Source: an uncultured Flavobacteriales bacterium (GTDB lineage Bacteria > Bacteroidota > Bacteroidia > Flavobacteriales_D > Crocinitomicaceae). Taken from it: DNA of 44,720 bases. The stretch spans positions 1 to 44,720 of the forward strand of contig CAJXCU010000016.1 in the NCBI GenBank assembly GCA_913051935.1, in the 5' to 3' direction. Shown here in pieces: positions 35,664 through 44,463 of this stretch. A program made the translations under genes and the position numbers. Position 1 is the stretch's first letter. Each line of letters opens with the position of its first letter. The notes under the pieces were generated by a model. It had not been told where the DNA came from. It ran no database searches and saw only the letters and a list, made by a program, of their open reading frames with translations.

Positions 35664-35682
35664 ATCCCTTTATAGAAGGGAT
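35664..35682. promoter_or_regulatory. Short inverted repeat in the maoC leader
   Basis: ATCCCTT-tatag-AAGGGAT is a perfect seven-base stem with a five-base loop in the 66-base gap between the glycosyltransferase stop and the maoC ATG. On the transcribed (minus) strand it ends 12 bases before the ATG and could fold near the ribosome site. The T-run lies on the wrong side for termination of cluster transcripts. A second weak stem (ATCTTA/TAAGAT, 35712-35729) overlaps the glycosyltransferase stop. A processing or translational role is only a guess. Confidence 0.3.
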
Positions 35683-35717
35683 TTTTAATGGTTACGAATG
35701 ATAAACCTTTTATCTTA

Positions 35718-36647
35718 TTAAGCTAAGATCGTATGATATAGTTTAATTATTTTTTGTGCCACATCCGTACCTTGTAAAGATAAGTGAATAAGTCTTTCTC
35801 TTCCTTTATTATTTTCTTTTTTTACACCCAAAGTATCGGTAATTGCTGTGCTTATTTCGAGAGGATCAAATGTGCAGATACGGTTATATTTTTCTTTGCC
35901 AAATAGATAGTTTACATCTCCAACATTCGTAGAAATAATATTGGCGTTACAAGCCATTGCCTCTTTAATTGTATTCGGTGATCCTTCCCACAGACTTGTT
36001 GAAAGAAATACATCACAGGCATTATAATAGAGGTTTAATTTTTCCTGGTCTAAGTTTTTCATTTCTACGATTTTGATGTTGATCTTACAAAAACCGACAG
36101 CTTTTTCAGCTAAGACATAGTTCTTTATGGGGTTGGATTTATTTCCATTAAAAAGAACAATTTTTTCCTCCAAATTCCAATTTAAAACTGAACGAGCTTT
36201 TTTTTGGTCGATCGGATAAAAAGTATCAAAACTAACTCCATTTGGAACTACCTGGATCTTTTTGATTTTGAGTAAGTTTTTCATCTCACTTGATTTCACA
36301 ATGATGTGTCTCCAATTACATATACTAGACATAAGTTTCAGAATTAATCTAGAAAAATAACTTTTAATAACATCTGTGCCTAAAAGAGAAACTACAAGTG
36401 GTTTTTTTTTCGCCAAACTAGCGACATATCCAGAGAAACTATAATGTGCATGATAAATGTCATATTCTCTTCGTTCTGTATAATGAATCAATTCACGAAT
36501 ACTTTTTAAATATCCAAGGACCCCATTATTTTTAATTAAAAAAAAGTCCACATTTATACCTTCTTTTGTCAGTGCCTGTGCCTGTGATTTCACAAATGGT
36601 GAAACATTTGTTTTTGTTTTTTGTCGACATATAAATAAAACCCTCAA
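35718..36647 (-). CDS. Glycosyltransferase family 4
   Basis: The 309-residue GT-B enzyme is a retaining glycosyltransferase of the GT4 type. The N-domain begins RVLFICRQK and has the HAHYSFSGYVASL and VVSLLGTD motifs. The C-domain has VPNGVSFDTFYP and the donor-binding ExxxxxE-type segment LWEGSPNTIKEAMACNANIIST. It is shorter than most GT4 enzymes (about 370). The start is a TTG at 36647 which overlaps the ATP-grasp stop as TTGA; this is the only start that keeps the first strand. The sugar donor is unknown. Confidence 0.88.
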   Translation of the reverse strand: MRVLFICRQKTKTNVSPFVKSQAQALTKEGINVDFFLIKNNGVLGYLKSIRELIHYTERREYDIYHAHYSFSGYVASLAKKKPLVVSLLGTDVIKSYFSRLILKLMSSICNWRHIIVKSSEMKNLLKIKKIQVVPNGVSFDTFYPIDQKKARSVLNWNLEEKIVLFNGNKSNPIKNYVLAEKAVGFCKINIKIVEMKNLDQEKLNLYYNACDVFLSTSLWEGSPNTIKEAMACNANIISTNVGDVNYLFGKEKYNRICTFDPLEISTAITDTLGVKKENNKGRERLIHLSLQGTDVAQKIIKLYHTILA

Positions 36648-37669
36648 AGCTTACTTTTGATTTGTTTAATTATGCTGTCTACATAAAATTGTTCAAGAAT
36701 AACATTTTTTACGTCATGGCATGACCATGTCTTATCTGCCGATATTTTAAAGTAAAATGGCGCATTTTCTATTGTTTTAGTTCCAAAGTAAAGCGCCTGA
36801 AATTCAAATGTAATGGGCTGGTCATCGTGTATCGCAATGTCTAAAGATAAATGTGGTAAATCCATTTGATTTCTTATCGCGATAGCGTGGTTCAGTATTG
36901 AATCAGGAATCTCTCGTGTGTATTCAAATAAACCACTTCCACTTGCTCGGAAATCATTTTTGCGATTATTTCTTTTCAAAACAAAAATTGTATCAAAATA
37001 AACCAAGACTTTATAATCATAGTCTATGCTCGGGATAAAATTTTGTATAATTGATTTCCCTCTAATCATTGACTCGGGAATATAGTGCGAACGATGTCTT
37101 ACTCTTCTAATAAGCTCATGAATTCTTAACTTAAGGTCATCTTTTTTATTGATTTTCCTAAAACCTTGGATTAATTCAATTTTATTTTTCGCCTTCAAAA
37201 CAGCTTTGGATAATGCGCCAGTCGCACCCTTTAGGATTACTGGGTATTTTAATGATTTATTCTCCAATTCTTTTATTGTTGCCCCATAACTTGTCTGAAA
37301 AATGGGGTCATCAGAAAGTTTGAATGCAGTTCTAAGGAGCTCCATATATACCTTGTTATTGTGTGCTCGAAGAAACTTGTAAGAAGGGATACAGATATGG
37401 CCAATGTCCTGTAAAAATAATATGACATCCTCTATAAAACTCTTATACTTTCCGTAATGATCCTCAGATGAGGTATAAATGATATAACTAGGTTCTCTTT
37501 CTTTAAGGAGAAAAACTGATTCTGAGATGTTCAGTATATCAACTTCAAATTTTTTTTCTTCAAAATACATTTTAATTGTATCAAGATCCATTCCCGATCG
37601 ATAAGTTTTCGATTTTTGCTTTGACCCAAATCTATTGAGGTAGTCTACAAGTATGACGATACTATTCAT
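36644..37669 (-). CDS. ATP-grasp-type ligase in the polysaccharide cluster
   Basis: The 341-residue protein shows features of the ATP-grasp fold: a pre-ATP-grasp domain (about 1-125), an ATP-binding loop LKYPVILKGATGALSKAVLKAK, DYKVLVYFDTIFVLKRN followed by the R-x-SGSG segment, and a metal-binding end LSLDIAIHDDQPITFEFQAL with the acidic residues expected. ATP-grasp enzymes join a carboxylate (as acyl phosphate) to an amine or thiol. In this setting it may attach an amino acid or other acid to a sugar. The family is not named with confidence. It overlaps the acyltransferase gene by eight bases and the glycosyltransferase by four. Confidence 0.72.
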   Translation of the reverse strand: MNSIVILVDYLNRFGSKQKSKTYRSGMDLDTIKMYFEEKKFEVDILNISESVFLLKEREPSYIIYTSSEDHYGKYKSFIEDVILFLQDIGHICIPSYKFLRAHNNKVYMELLRTAFKLSDDPIFQTSYGATIKELENKSLKYPVILKGATGALSKAVLKAKNKIELIQGFRKINKKDDLKLRIHELIRRVRHRSHYIPESMIRGKSIIQNFIPSIDYDYKVLVYFDTIFVLKRNNRKNDFRASGSGLFEYTREIPDSILNHAIAIRNQMDLPHLSLDIAIHDDQPITFEFQALYFGTKTIENAPFYFKISADKTWSCHDVKNVILEQFYVDSIIKQIKSKL

Positions 37670-38258
37670 TGATTTGTTTAATTGATTTTGCCGGGTTTCC
37701 TCCGGCGATGTGCTCTGCCGGAATAGACTTATTTACTACACTTCCTGCCGCTATTATGGAATTTGAGCCAATTGAAACACCGGGTAATATAATTGAATTT
37801 GCACCAATCCAAACATTATCTCCGATTGTTATCTCTTTTGCTGTCCCATTGCTAATGCGTCGTTCATTTGGAGACGAATGATGTCCATTAGAATCAAATA
37901 TTTGACAATTAGCTGCAATCAGGCAGTCATTTCCTATATGTATTTTTTTGAACGCATGAATACAACTTCCATGAATGCGCGTATTCTTTCCAATGTAAAT
38001 TTCCGCACCTCCCACGTCGCACATGATTTTGACCCTTGAATGCATATTGATATGGTATGAGTGATTGGATGAGTTGAGCAATACATTATCGCTCAAAACA
38101 ACTGAAGCATTTCTATGAACTCTCATTAAAGGCCATTTATTAATTCTGAATCCATTTTGGAGCTTTACGTTTCTACGAGATGCATATGTCCATCTAAAAA
38201 CAGCGGTGTTGATTGTGTTTCTGATTTTATTCAAGAAGCGTATTAAATTCATCACCAT
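37662..38258 (-). CDS. Hexapeptide-repeat acyltransferase
   Basis: This 198-residue protein has a left-handed beta-helix of hexapeptide repeats (about 60-175). Examples are AEIYIGKNTRIHGSCIHAF, CLIAANCQIFDSNGHHSSPN with the catalytic His pair, and ITIGDNVWIGANSIILPG. It ends AAGSVVNKSIPAEHIAGGNPAKS. It belongs to the CoA-dependent sugar acetyltransferases. An in-frame ATG at 38303 would overlap wzy by 41 bases; the ATG at 38258 leaves a four-base gap and is preferred, and another at 38252 is possible. It probably acetylates the growing repeat unit in the cytosol. Confidence 0.86.
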   Translation of the reverse strand: MVMNLIRFLNKIRNTINTAVFRWTYASRRNVKLQNGFRINKWPLMRVHRNASVVLSDNVLLNSSNHSYHINMHSRVKIMCDVGGAEIYIGKNTRIHGSCIHAFKKIHIGNDCLIAANCQIFDSNGHHSSPNERRISNGTAKEITIGDNVWIGANSIILPGVSIGSNSIIAAGSVVNKSIPAEHIAGGNPAKSIKQINE

Positions 38259-38262
38259 TTCA

Positions 38263-39483
38263 TTATTGTTTATAATTTTTTGCTGTTTTTCCTGCATATT
38301 CATAAAGGATTCTCAGAATACCTCCCATTAGGGCAACCCTTATTGAATTGAAAAGAATAGCATTTATACCTCCTGAAAGACTTATCAGATAACCCATAAT
38401 TAATAAATTTAAAAACAAAACTGTCATAATATCGAAAAGTCGCTTGTCTTCAAAAGAGGGTTTAGCTAAAATTTTCATTTTTCTATAAAATACATATAGA
38501 GGGATTGGCCAGGTAATAAAGAGTAGCAATCCAATAACACCTGAACCATGTAAGATCATATTATAGTCGTTGTGAATCATTCTTGGTCCAAATTTACCAT
38601 TGGCGTAGTTTCCCGGGGAGTTAAACACCTCCTTCCCAAACAAAAAAAGTTTTAAATCATTTGAAAATACGGTTTCATTGAAGGCGTGAAAGGTTTCTTG
38701 GTACCTTCCTTCTTCCTCGATATTTACCGTGGTTAACCTTCTCTCTCTTACTTTATATTGAACACTCAAAATATTTTCATAAAGCGGAAAAGCAACCAGC
38801 ATAATTAACACACTTGCTACAAGACCTAGAACAATTGAAATACGATTTTTACTGTAAAGAATTTGAACCATTAATCCGATCAGTATAGCTAAAATGGAAA
38901 TTCTTTTAAGCTGAACAAAAACTAGAACAAAGATAATGATGGCAAGTATGAATATGAGCCGTTTGTTTTTAGGTCTAAAGTGAATAATTAGTGGGGTTGC
39001 AACGAGTACATAAGCCATGGAATTGAGTCCTTCCGTAAATAGGTTTCCAACTTGAAAAATCTCGCGTGAATAGGACTTTCCAGTAATGCCAAAGACTGTT
39101 GAAACTATTATATTTAATATATATAAAACACCGATGAAAGCAATCGAGTTTAATAGCCTTCTAAATCGAGTCATATTACTTATTAGAAAGAAAGAGATGG
39201 GTAATATTAACATCCAAATTGCTGCCGAAGCTATATTCGATAAACTATAAAGAAATTTTGAAGAAAATATCGACAGGAATGAGATGTAGAGTAAAAAAGT
39301 CAGTAGAATATTGAAGAGGTTCGTGGATTTATAGTTGTTAACAAAATGATAAAACGTCGTAATTAGTATAAGCGTTCCAATAAGCTGCGTGGCGATTGAA
39401 CCCTTGGGCAATATTACGCCGACACTTGCAATGTAGATGAATATAAAAGGGAAAAATCGATATAGAAAAGTCGTTGAGGACAT
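38263..39483 (-). CDS. Wzy-type polysaccharide polymerase
   Basis: The 406-residue, very hydrophobic protein has about ten to twelve membrane helices and a large external loop (about 235-300) containing EGRYQETFHAFNETVF and NYANGKFGPRMIHNDYNMIL, as in O-antigen polymerase/ligase (Wzy/WaaL) families. The HNDYNMILHGSG segment is the typical conserved His region of the ligase/polymerase superfamily. Together with Wzx and Wza/Wzc this is the polymerase that links flipped repeat units in the periplasm. A WaaL ligase role cannot be excluded. It lies between a glycosyltransferase and an acyltransferase gene. Confidence 0.82.
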   Translation of the reverse strand: MSSTTFLYRFFPFIFIYIASVGVILPKGSIATQLIGTLILITTFYHFVNNYKSTNLFNILLTFLLYISFLSIFSSKFLYSLSNIASAAIWMLILPISFFLISNMTRFRRLLNSIAFIGVLYILNIIVSTVFGITGKSYSREIFQVGNLFTEGLNSMAYVLVATPLIIHFRPKNKRLIFILAIIIFVLVFVQLKRISILAILIGLMVQILYSKNRISIVLGLVASVLIMLVAFPLYENILSVQYKVRERRLTTVNIEEEGRYQETFHAFNETVFSNDLKLFLFGKEVFNSPGNYANGKFGPRMIHNDYNMILHGSGVIGLLLFITWPIPLYVFYRKMKILAKPSFEDKRLFDIMTVLFLNLLIMGYLISLSGGINAILFNSIRVALMGGILRILYEYAGKTAKNYKQ

Positions 39484-39484
39484 T

Positions 39485-40720
39485 TTACTGAATAATTATT
39501 TTTTCTAGTTCTCTAAATTGATTTTGTTTTGAAATCATTGACGCTTGATTACTTGTTGATTTTATTGGTTGAGCATTGTGGTATAAATTTTCAAGAAAGT
39601 CTATTATTTCCACTTTTTTGTGAAGCATTTTTCCATTGTAGGGTTCAATTAATTCCGATAATTCTTGATCAAAACCGATACTTAATATAGGTTTTTGTGC
39701 AGACATATATTCGAATATTTTTCCGCTCAAAATCCCTTTTTGACGGTGATCGGTCCAGGCAAAGTGCAGAAGTAAAGATGCTCTTTTTTGAATTTTTTTC
39801 ACCTCTATGTTCGGTATTTTTTTTAGGAATTCACAGTGATTTTCAATGTTGTAATCTTTTATTTTACTTTGAATCAAATGATTCTTTGGCGTACCGACAA
39901 ATGTTACTTTAATTGGACGACTTTCATTTTTCTGATTGTTTACAAATTCTTTGAGGGATGCAAAAAATAAATCTAAATCATTGAATTTTTTTGAGTAATT
40001 GCCAGTGTAGACAATATTGAAGACATCATTTTTTGTTTCTAAACCAATGTATGAATCAAAATCGCATCCGTTATAAAGCAGGTGGACCTTTCGTTTTAGT
40101 CTTTTTTGCATCATCGCTTGTTGACCTTTGGATACCGCAAGAATAACATCAGATTCTCGGACAATTCGTTTTTCTAATTGGAAATGTAAATTTTTTACGA
40201 TTTTTTTTATCCAGTTGTTTGAGGCTGAAAACGACCATAAGTCTCTGTATTCTGCAATCCAAAATATATTTTTATGATTTGATTTTAATTTTTGACCAAT
40301 TAAATGTGGGCTTGGAGGGGAAAAGGTGGTATAAATATGTGAGATTTCCTCTTTCTTTATCAATTCATTAGCCAGGCGTATTGCATTTCTTTTCCAAGAT
40401 TTAAATCTTATGTCAGGTAACCAAATCGAAAGCTGAGGTACGACATAGCTCATAAATTTTGTGATTACTTTTCTAAGGTATTTATTTTTAATCTTATGAA
40501 TTTTTGCATATGGATCTTTCCAGGGGACATCTATAATTTTAAAAATGTTCAGGTCAAATTCATCTGTTATGTTTTGATCCTTTTGTGTGCATGTCATTAC
40601 ATGAACTTTCCATCCATTTTTGTGAAATAATTTCGCGTAATTATAAAGCCTCAAACTCGCTACCGATAATCTTGGAGGAAACGTTACGGTAATAAATAAA
40701 ATGGACTTTGTATCGTTCAT
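39485..40720 (-). CDS. Glycosyltransferase family 4
   Basis: The 411-residue protein is a GT-B glycosyltransferase. The N-domain starts SILFITVTFPPRLSVASLR with the acceptor-side loop, followed by HIYTTFSPPSPHLIG and WIAEYRDLWSF. The C-domain has VHLLYNGCDFDSY, IVYTGNYSKKFNDLDLFF and the donor region GILSGKIFEYMSAQKPILSIG. This layout is common to WcaI-like and GT4 enzymes. The stop lies one base before the wzy start. Donor sugar unknown. Confidence 0.88.
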   Translation of the reverse strand: MNDTKSILFITVTFPPRLSVASLRLYNYAKLFHKNGWKVHVMTCTQKDQNITDEFDLNIFKIIDVPWKDPYAKIHKIKNKYLRKVITKFMSYVVPQLSIWLPDIRFKSWKRNAIRLANELIKKEEISHIYTTFSPPSPHLIGQKLKSNHKNIFWIAEYRDLWSFSASNNWIKKIVKNLHFQLEKRIVRESDVILAVSKGQQAMMQKRLKRKVHLLYNGCDFDSYIGLETKNDVFNIVYTGNYSKKFNDLDLFFASLKEFVNNQKNESRPIKVTFVGTPKNHLIQSKIKDYNIENHCEFLKKIPNIEVKKIQKRASLLLHFAWTDHRQKGILSGKIFEYMSAQKPILSIGFDQELSELIEPYNGKMLHKKVEIIDFLENLYHNAQPIKSTSNQASMISKQNQFRELEKIIIQ

Positions 40721-40721
40721 T

Positions 40722-42203
40722 TTATGCTTTCTTTGTTTTTCTCATCAACAGAGATTTTATTTTTGAGGTAAACCCCATTTTTTTCATTTGCCAAAATGAA
40801 AAAACGGATGAAACTAATGTTACTATGATACCTAATCCGAGGTTCTTTATAACTACAATTGTAAAGAATGCCGATGAAAGAATTAATGCACCCAGAAAAA
40901 TTGTGATTTTTGACTGTTTATTGAAATCGATTTTGTACCAATGTCGGCATAGAAAATATGTTTGTAAACTGTAATAAAAGTAACCAATTGTAAAACCAAT
41001 TCCCATGCCGTGCAGCCCATACTTGTTGTAAAGGAGAATTGTAATAATCGTTGTGACAATGATGGAGGTGATCTCGTGCAACGCGAATCTTTTATTATCG
41101 CCTTTACTTAAAATAATAAAGGATTGTGTCCAGCTAATGAGTTTAAAAAACATACCTAAAACTGACCATGCAATCAAAAGCTCTGCACCTTTAAATTTCG
41201 AATTAAACAATAGGATAATGATCCATTTATTGAATAATAAAAATGCACAAACCAAAGGTATAATGAGCATCATTCCAAAAATCAATTGTTTATTAAATAA
41301 ATCTGTGTACAATTTCTTGTCATGGATTTTTGTACTTAAATCGGGCAAGTAATCCGTGCTCATTATGGTGAAAATTATTCCTAGATATGAGTTAACGATA
41401 ATAAAACTGGAGTGGTAGAGACCGACTTCTTCAATACCTCCAACGCTCTCAACATAAATCCTTAGAAAAAAAACCTTGGATAATGTCAATACTGATGTAA
41501 TACTCAAAACAATACCCATGGCCAGCATGGGTTTAGAGGAATGAAAAGCATCTCTTAAACCAATATTTATCCAATCAACCTCTATTTTATTTGCGAAATA
41601 AGTACTGCGAAGATATGCGGCTAGTGAACTACAAATGATGGCTGGAACGATAGCATTTATTCCCCAAATAGCGTAAAGGGACACAGATATGATCATCCCG
41701 ATTATTGCGCCAGTAGCATTAGAATTGGCTAAACTCTTATGTTTTCTCAATCCTCTCAATAAAATTGTATTCCCCTGCGTTAATTGATTCAATACAACTG
41801 CAATTGAAAGCCACATTATGGCATATGTGAAATCAGAATTATTGAATATCATTTCACTTAAAAACGATGACATTAACAAACAAATAAAACCACCCGCAAG
41901 ACCTGTAATCCAGACAATTTTTCGGACTATTGTCAAGGTCCTAATTACATCCTCATTTTCGTTGTTCTTGTAATTCTCGGCGATTGATTTGGTAGCGGAT
42001 GTATTTAATCCTAGATTCGAAAAGGTGCCGATAAGATTAACTGCGGCAGTGTACAGAGAAAATATACCGTAGCCTTGAGTTCCAAGAAAGTAAGCCACGA
42101 ATTTGGTTTTAATGATCTTCGTAATCACGATTACTATTTGTGAACCTCCAAATAAAACCGAAGTTTTAGCGATGTCTTTATATGAAGTCGTTTTGTTTAG
42201 CAT
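40722..42203 (-). CDS. Wzx-type oligosaccharide flippase
   Basis: This 493-residue MATE-like/MOP-superfamily membrane protein has about 12-14 hydrophobic helices, with the N-terminal signature TSVLFGGSQIVIVITKIIKTKFVAYFLG split by a short loop and GTQGYGIFSLYTAAVNLI. It flips undecaprenyl-linked repeat units from the cytosolic to the periplasmic face. Its place between two glycosyltransferase genes, with wzy following, makes the Wzx assignment firm. The ATG at 42203 is preceded by a 48-base gap, one of the larger ones in the cluster. Confidence 0.9.
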   Translation of the reverse strand: MLNKTTSYKDIAKTSVLFGGSQIVIVITKIIKTKFVAYFLGTQGYGIFSLYTAAVNLIGTFSNLGLNTSATKSIAENYKNNENEDVIRTLTIVRKIVWITGLAGGFICLLMSSFLSEMIFNNSDFTYAIMWLSIAVVLNQLTQGNTILLRGLRKHKSLANSNATGAIIGMIISVSLYAIWGINAIVPAIICSSLAAYLRSTYFANKIEVDWINIGLRDAFHSSKPMLAMGIVLSITSVLTLSKVFFLRIYVESVGGIEEVGLYHSSFIIVNSYLGIIFTIMSTDYLPDLSTKIHDKKLYTDLFNKQLIFGMMLIIPLVCAFLLFNKWIIILLFNSKFKGAELLIAWSVLGMFFKLISWTQSFIILSKGDNKRFALHEITSIIVTTIITILLYNKYGLHGMGIGFTIGYFYYSLQTYFLCRHWYKIDFNKQSKITIFLGALILSSAFFTIVVIKNLGLGIIVTLVSSVFSFWQMKKMGFTSKIKSLLMRKTKKA

Positions 42204-42251
42204 GCGAAGAAAATCCTTTCCTTAGTCAGGGTTTTAATTGAACCAATAAAA

Positions 42252-43334
42252 TTAGCTCCAAAGTTTATCTTGATATAAATCGAGAAGCAGTTTTGACGTG
42301 ACTTGAATGTCATGGTGTTCCTCAACGAATTTACGTGATTTTAAGCTGATGTGATTCAGTTGTTCAGGTTTATTCATTAAACCCTCTAGAACCTCTTTAA
42401 AATTCAGTTTGGTGGCATTGATCACTGGTATTTTTTTCTCGTAATCAATGTATTTAAAATAACACTCGTCAACAAAGGCAATTGTGGGTCGGCCGATGGC
42501 CATTGACTCAAGAGCAGCAGCACCATACCAACCAAATGATATTTGGTCAATATAGATATGACAATTTTCAATTTCTTGAATTAGCCGATCATGTGTTATA
42601 TTTTCTATGACTTTGAAATTTATTGCATAACCTTTTTCGATCAATGATGCTATTTCCTCCTCAATCAAGGATGTCCCTTTCCATTTCCTGTTTGTGGTTC
42701 CGTGAATAATTCTGATTTCGTTTACGATTCTCGGTTGTTCTTTGAAAATAAGGTTTTCTAAATTCAATGATAATGGGATTATATTATTTACACTCAATCC
42801 GTATTCCTTTGCAAAGTCAATATGTGTTGGTAGACTTGCTAAGAATAAGTCTACATATTTCATCTCTCTATGAATTCTTCGGCTTACAATTTGATCATGC
42901 TTTTTTTCATTTTTAACGTAAAGATGATCGTTAGGTAATTTATATCTTGTGATTAACAGTTTGTAATTTCGTATATCATCACCTAAATAATGCATGACAA
43001 CTTTTTTTCCAAAAAATCTATAAAATGGCAGGTCCCATTTTTTTTTTGTTAAAGTTCTACCAAAATAAAAATGAAAGGTTTGGAAATAAAAGAACGCATA
43101 TAATTTGACCATCGGATAAACGAGAGCATGGTAAAAAAATTTACTAGGTAAACTGTGTCTTTTTTTGAATTCAAAATCTGTATTCCTCTGATACTGGTCT
43201 CCAATGGTGTAGGTTTTTGCATTGATGCTCATATTACGCAGTCCCTGAGCTAAAAGGGAAGCCTGAGATCCATAATTTACGATGCCATGGAAAACACGTT
43301 TGTTTCTGATTTTTCTTGCTTTTGTCTCGTTCAA
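42252..43334 (-). CDS. GT4-like glycosyltransferase
   Basis: The 360-residue protein begins RVFHGIVNYGSQASLLAQGL, which fits the first strand and acceptor loop of GT-B enzymes. KKVVMHYLGDDIRNYK lies in the middle, and IRIIHGTTNRKWKGT with the donor region SFGWYGAAALESMAIGRPTIAF lies in the C-domain. The start is TTG at 43334, eight bases after the aminotransferase stop. No ATG exists before the conserved N-terminus; the first internal Met is at residue 35, inside it. The aminotransferase gene is immediately upstream and the flippase follows after 48 bases. The sugar donor is unknown. Confidence 0.84.
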   Translation of the reverse strand: MNETKARKIRNKRVFHGIVNYGSQASLLAQGLRNMSINAKTYTIGDQYQRNTDFEFKKRHSLPSKFFYHALVYPMVKLYAFFYFQTFHFYFGRTLTKKKWDLPFYRFFGKKVVMHYLGDDIRNYKLLITRYKLPNDHLYVKNEKKHDQIVSRRIHREMKYVDLFLASLPTHIDFAKEYGLSVNNIIPLSLNLENLIFKEQPRIVNEIRIIHGTTNRKWKGTSLIEEEIASLIEKGYAINFKVIENITHDRLIQEIENCHIYIDQISFGWYGAAALESMAIGRPTIAFVDECYFKYIDYEKKIPVINATKLNFKEVLEGLMNKPEQLNHISLKSRKFVEEHHDIQVTSKLLLDLYQDKLWS

Positions 43335-43344
43335 TTCTTTTTTA

Positions 43345-44451
43345 TTAAGACATCTTGGAAGTGAAAAACGTTTTTATTTCCGCACAAACATTTTTGATGT
43401 CCTCCTTGCTTAAAACGGGAGAAATTGGCAAACTGAGTACTTCCTGATGTATATTTTCCGTAATTGGAAATGATAGCTTTCTTATGCTTTTGAACGCCTT
43501 TTGCTTGTGGGGTGGGATCGGGTAATGAATTAATGTTTGTATACCTCTTTTTAGTAAATAGGATTGCAGGTCATCTCTGAGTTTTGTTCGAATAACATAT
43601 AAATGATAAACATGGAATCTATTGTAAAGCGGTTTTATTATCGGTAAATCAGTTAGTTCCTGGTCATAAATTGAGGCTAAATATCTCCGTTGATTGTTGT
43701 CCTCATCTAATTTTTTCAATTTGATTTTTAAAAATGCAGCTTGAATTTCATCTAACCTACTATTGATTCCTTTAAATTGATTGTGATATTTTTTATGGCT
43801 ACCATAATTCCCTAAGGCACGAACGATATTCGCCAAATCGGAATTGTTTGTTGATATTGCTCCTCCGTCTCCCAAAGCACCTAAATTTTTTCCGGGATAA
43901 AAACTGAATCCGGCGGCATCCCCGAGATTACCTGACTGAATTCCTTGATGAAGACAGCCTACACTTTGGGCGCAATCCTCAATTATAAGGATTCCTTTTT
44001 GTTGAAGACTTTTATATAATTTATCATTCCAGGTGGCTAATCCGTACAAATGGACATGTAATATTGCCTTCGTTTTTTCAGAAATATTTTCTTCAATTAA
44101 GTCTAAATTGAAGGTATCTGGGTTAGGGTCTATTAGTCTTGGTCTCAGTCCATTTTCTGTAATCGCTAAAATACTTGCTATATATGTATTTGCAGGGACA
44201 ATAACCTCATCACCTTCTTGTAATAAACCGAGTTCTTTGTATCCTCTGAAGATTAACGTTAATGCATCAAGCCCATTAGCGACCCCAATTACATGTTGAC
44301 ATCCAATATATTCTGCTAAATCAGATTCGAATGTATGCACTTGCTCACCCAAAACAAAAAAACCATTTCGAATGATGCACTTAGTCGCTTGAAGAAATTC
44401 TTTTTCAAACCTTAAATTTATTTTGTTTAAATCTAAAAATGGAATAAGCAT
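43345..44451 (-). CDS. DegT/DnrJ/EryC1 family sugar aminotransferase (FdtB/QdtB-like)
   Basis: This 368-residue PLP enzyme converts a keto sugar nucleotide into an amino sugar. It shows VANGLDALTLIFRGY (57-71), VPANTYIASILAITENGL (85-102), EDCAQSVGC (158-166), and the PLP lysine Lys188 in FSFYPGKNLGALGDGGA. The VPANTYIASILAIT segment is close to the dTDP-3-amino-3,6-dideoxyhexose aminotransferases FdtB and QdtB. An N-acyltransferase gene directly upstream (12-base gap) supports formation of a 3-acylamino-3,6-dideoxyhexose such as Fuc3NAc or Qui3NAc. The sugar identity is inference. Confidence 0.9.
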   Translation of the reverse strand: MLIPFLDLNKINLRFEKEFLQATKCIIRNGFFVLGEQVHTFESDLAEYIGCQHVIGVANGLDALTLIFRGYKELGLLQEGDEVIVPANTYIASILAITENGLRPRLIDPNPDTFNLDLIEENISEKTKAILHVHLYGLATWNDKLYKSLQQKGILIIEDCAQSVGCLHQGIQSGNLGDAAGFSFYPGKNLGALGDGGAISTNNSDLANIVRALGNYGSHKKYHNQFKGINSRLDEIQAAFLKIKLKKLDEDNNQRRYLASIYDQELTDLPIIKPLYNRFHVYHLYVIRTKLRDDLQSYLLKRGIQTLIHYPIPPHKQKAFKSIRKLSFPITENIHQEVLSLPISPVLSKEDIKNVCAEIKTFFTSKMS

Positions 44452-44463
44452 GAAACTGTTGAG

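Noticed and set aside
35664..35682. Rho-independent terminator reading
   Set aside because: The T-run follows the stem only on the plus strand, while all genes here are transcribed from the minus strand.
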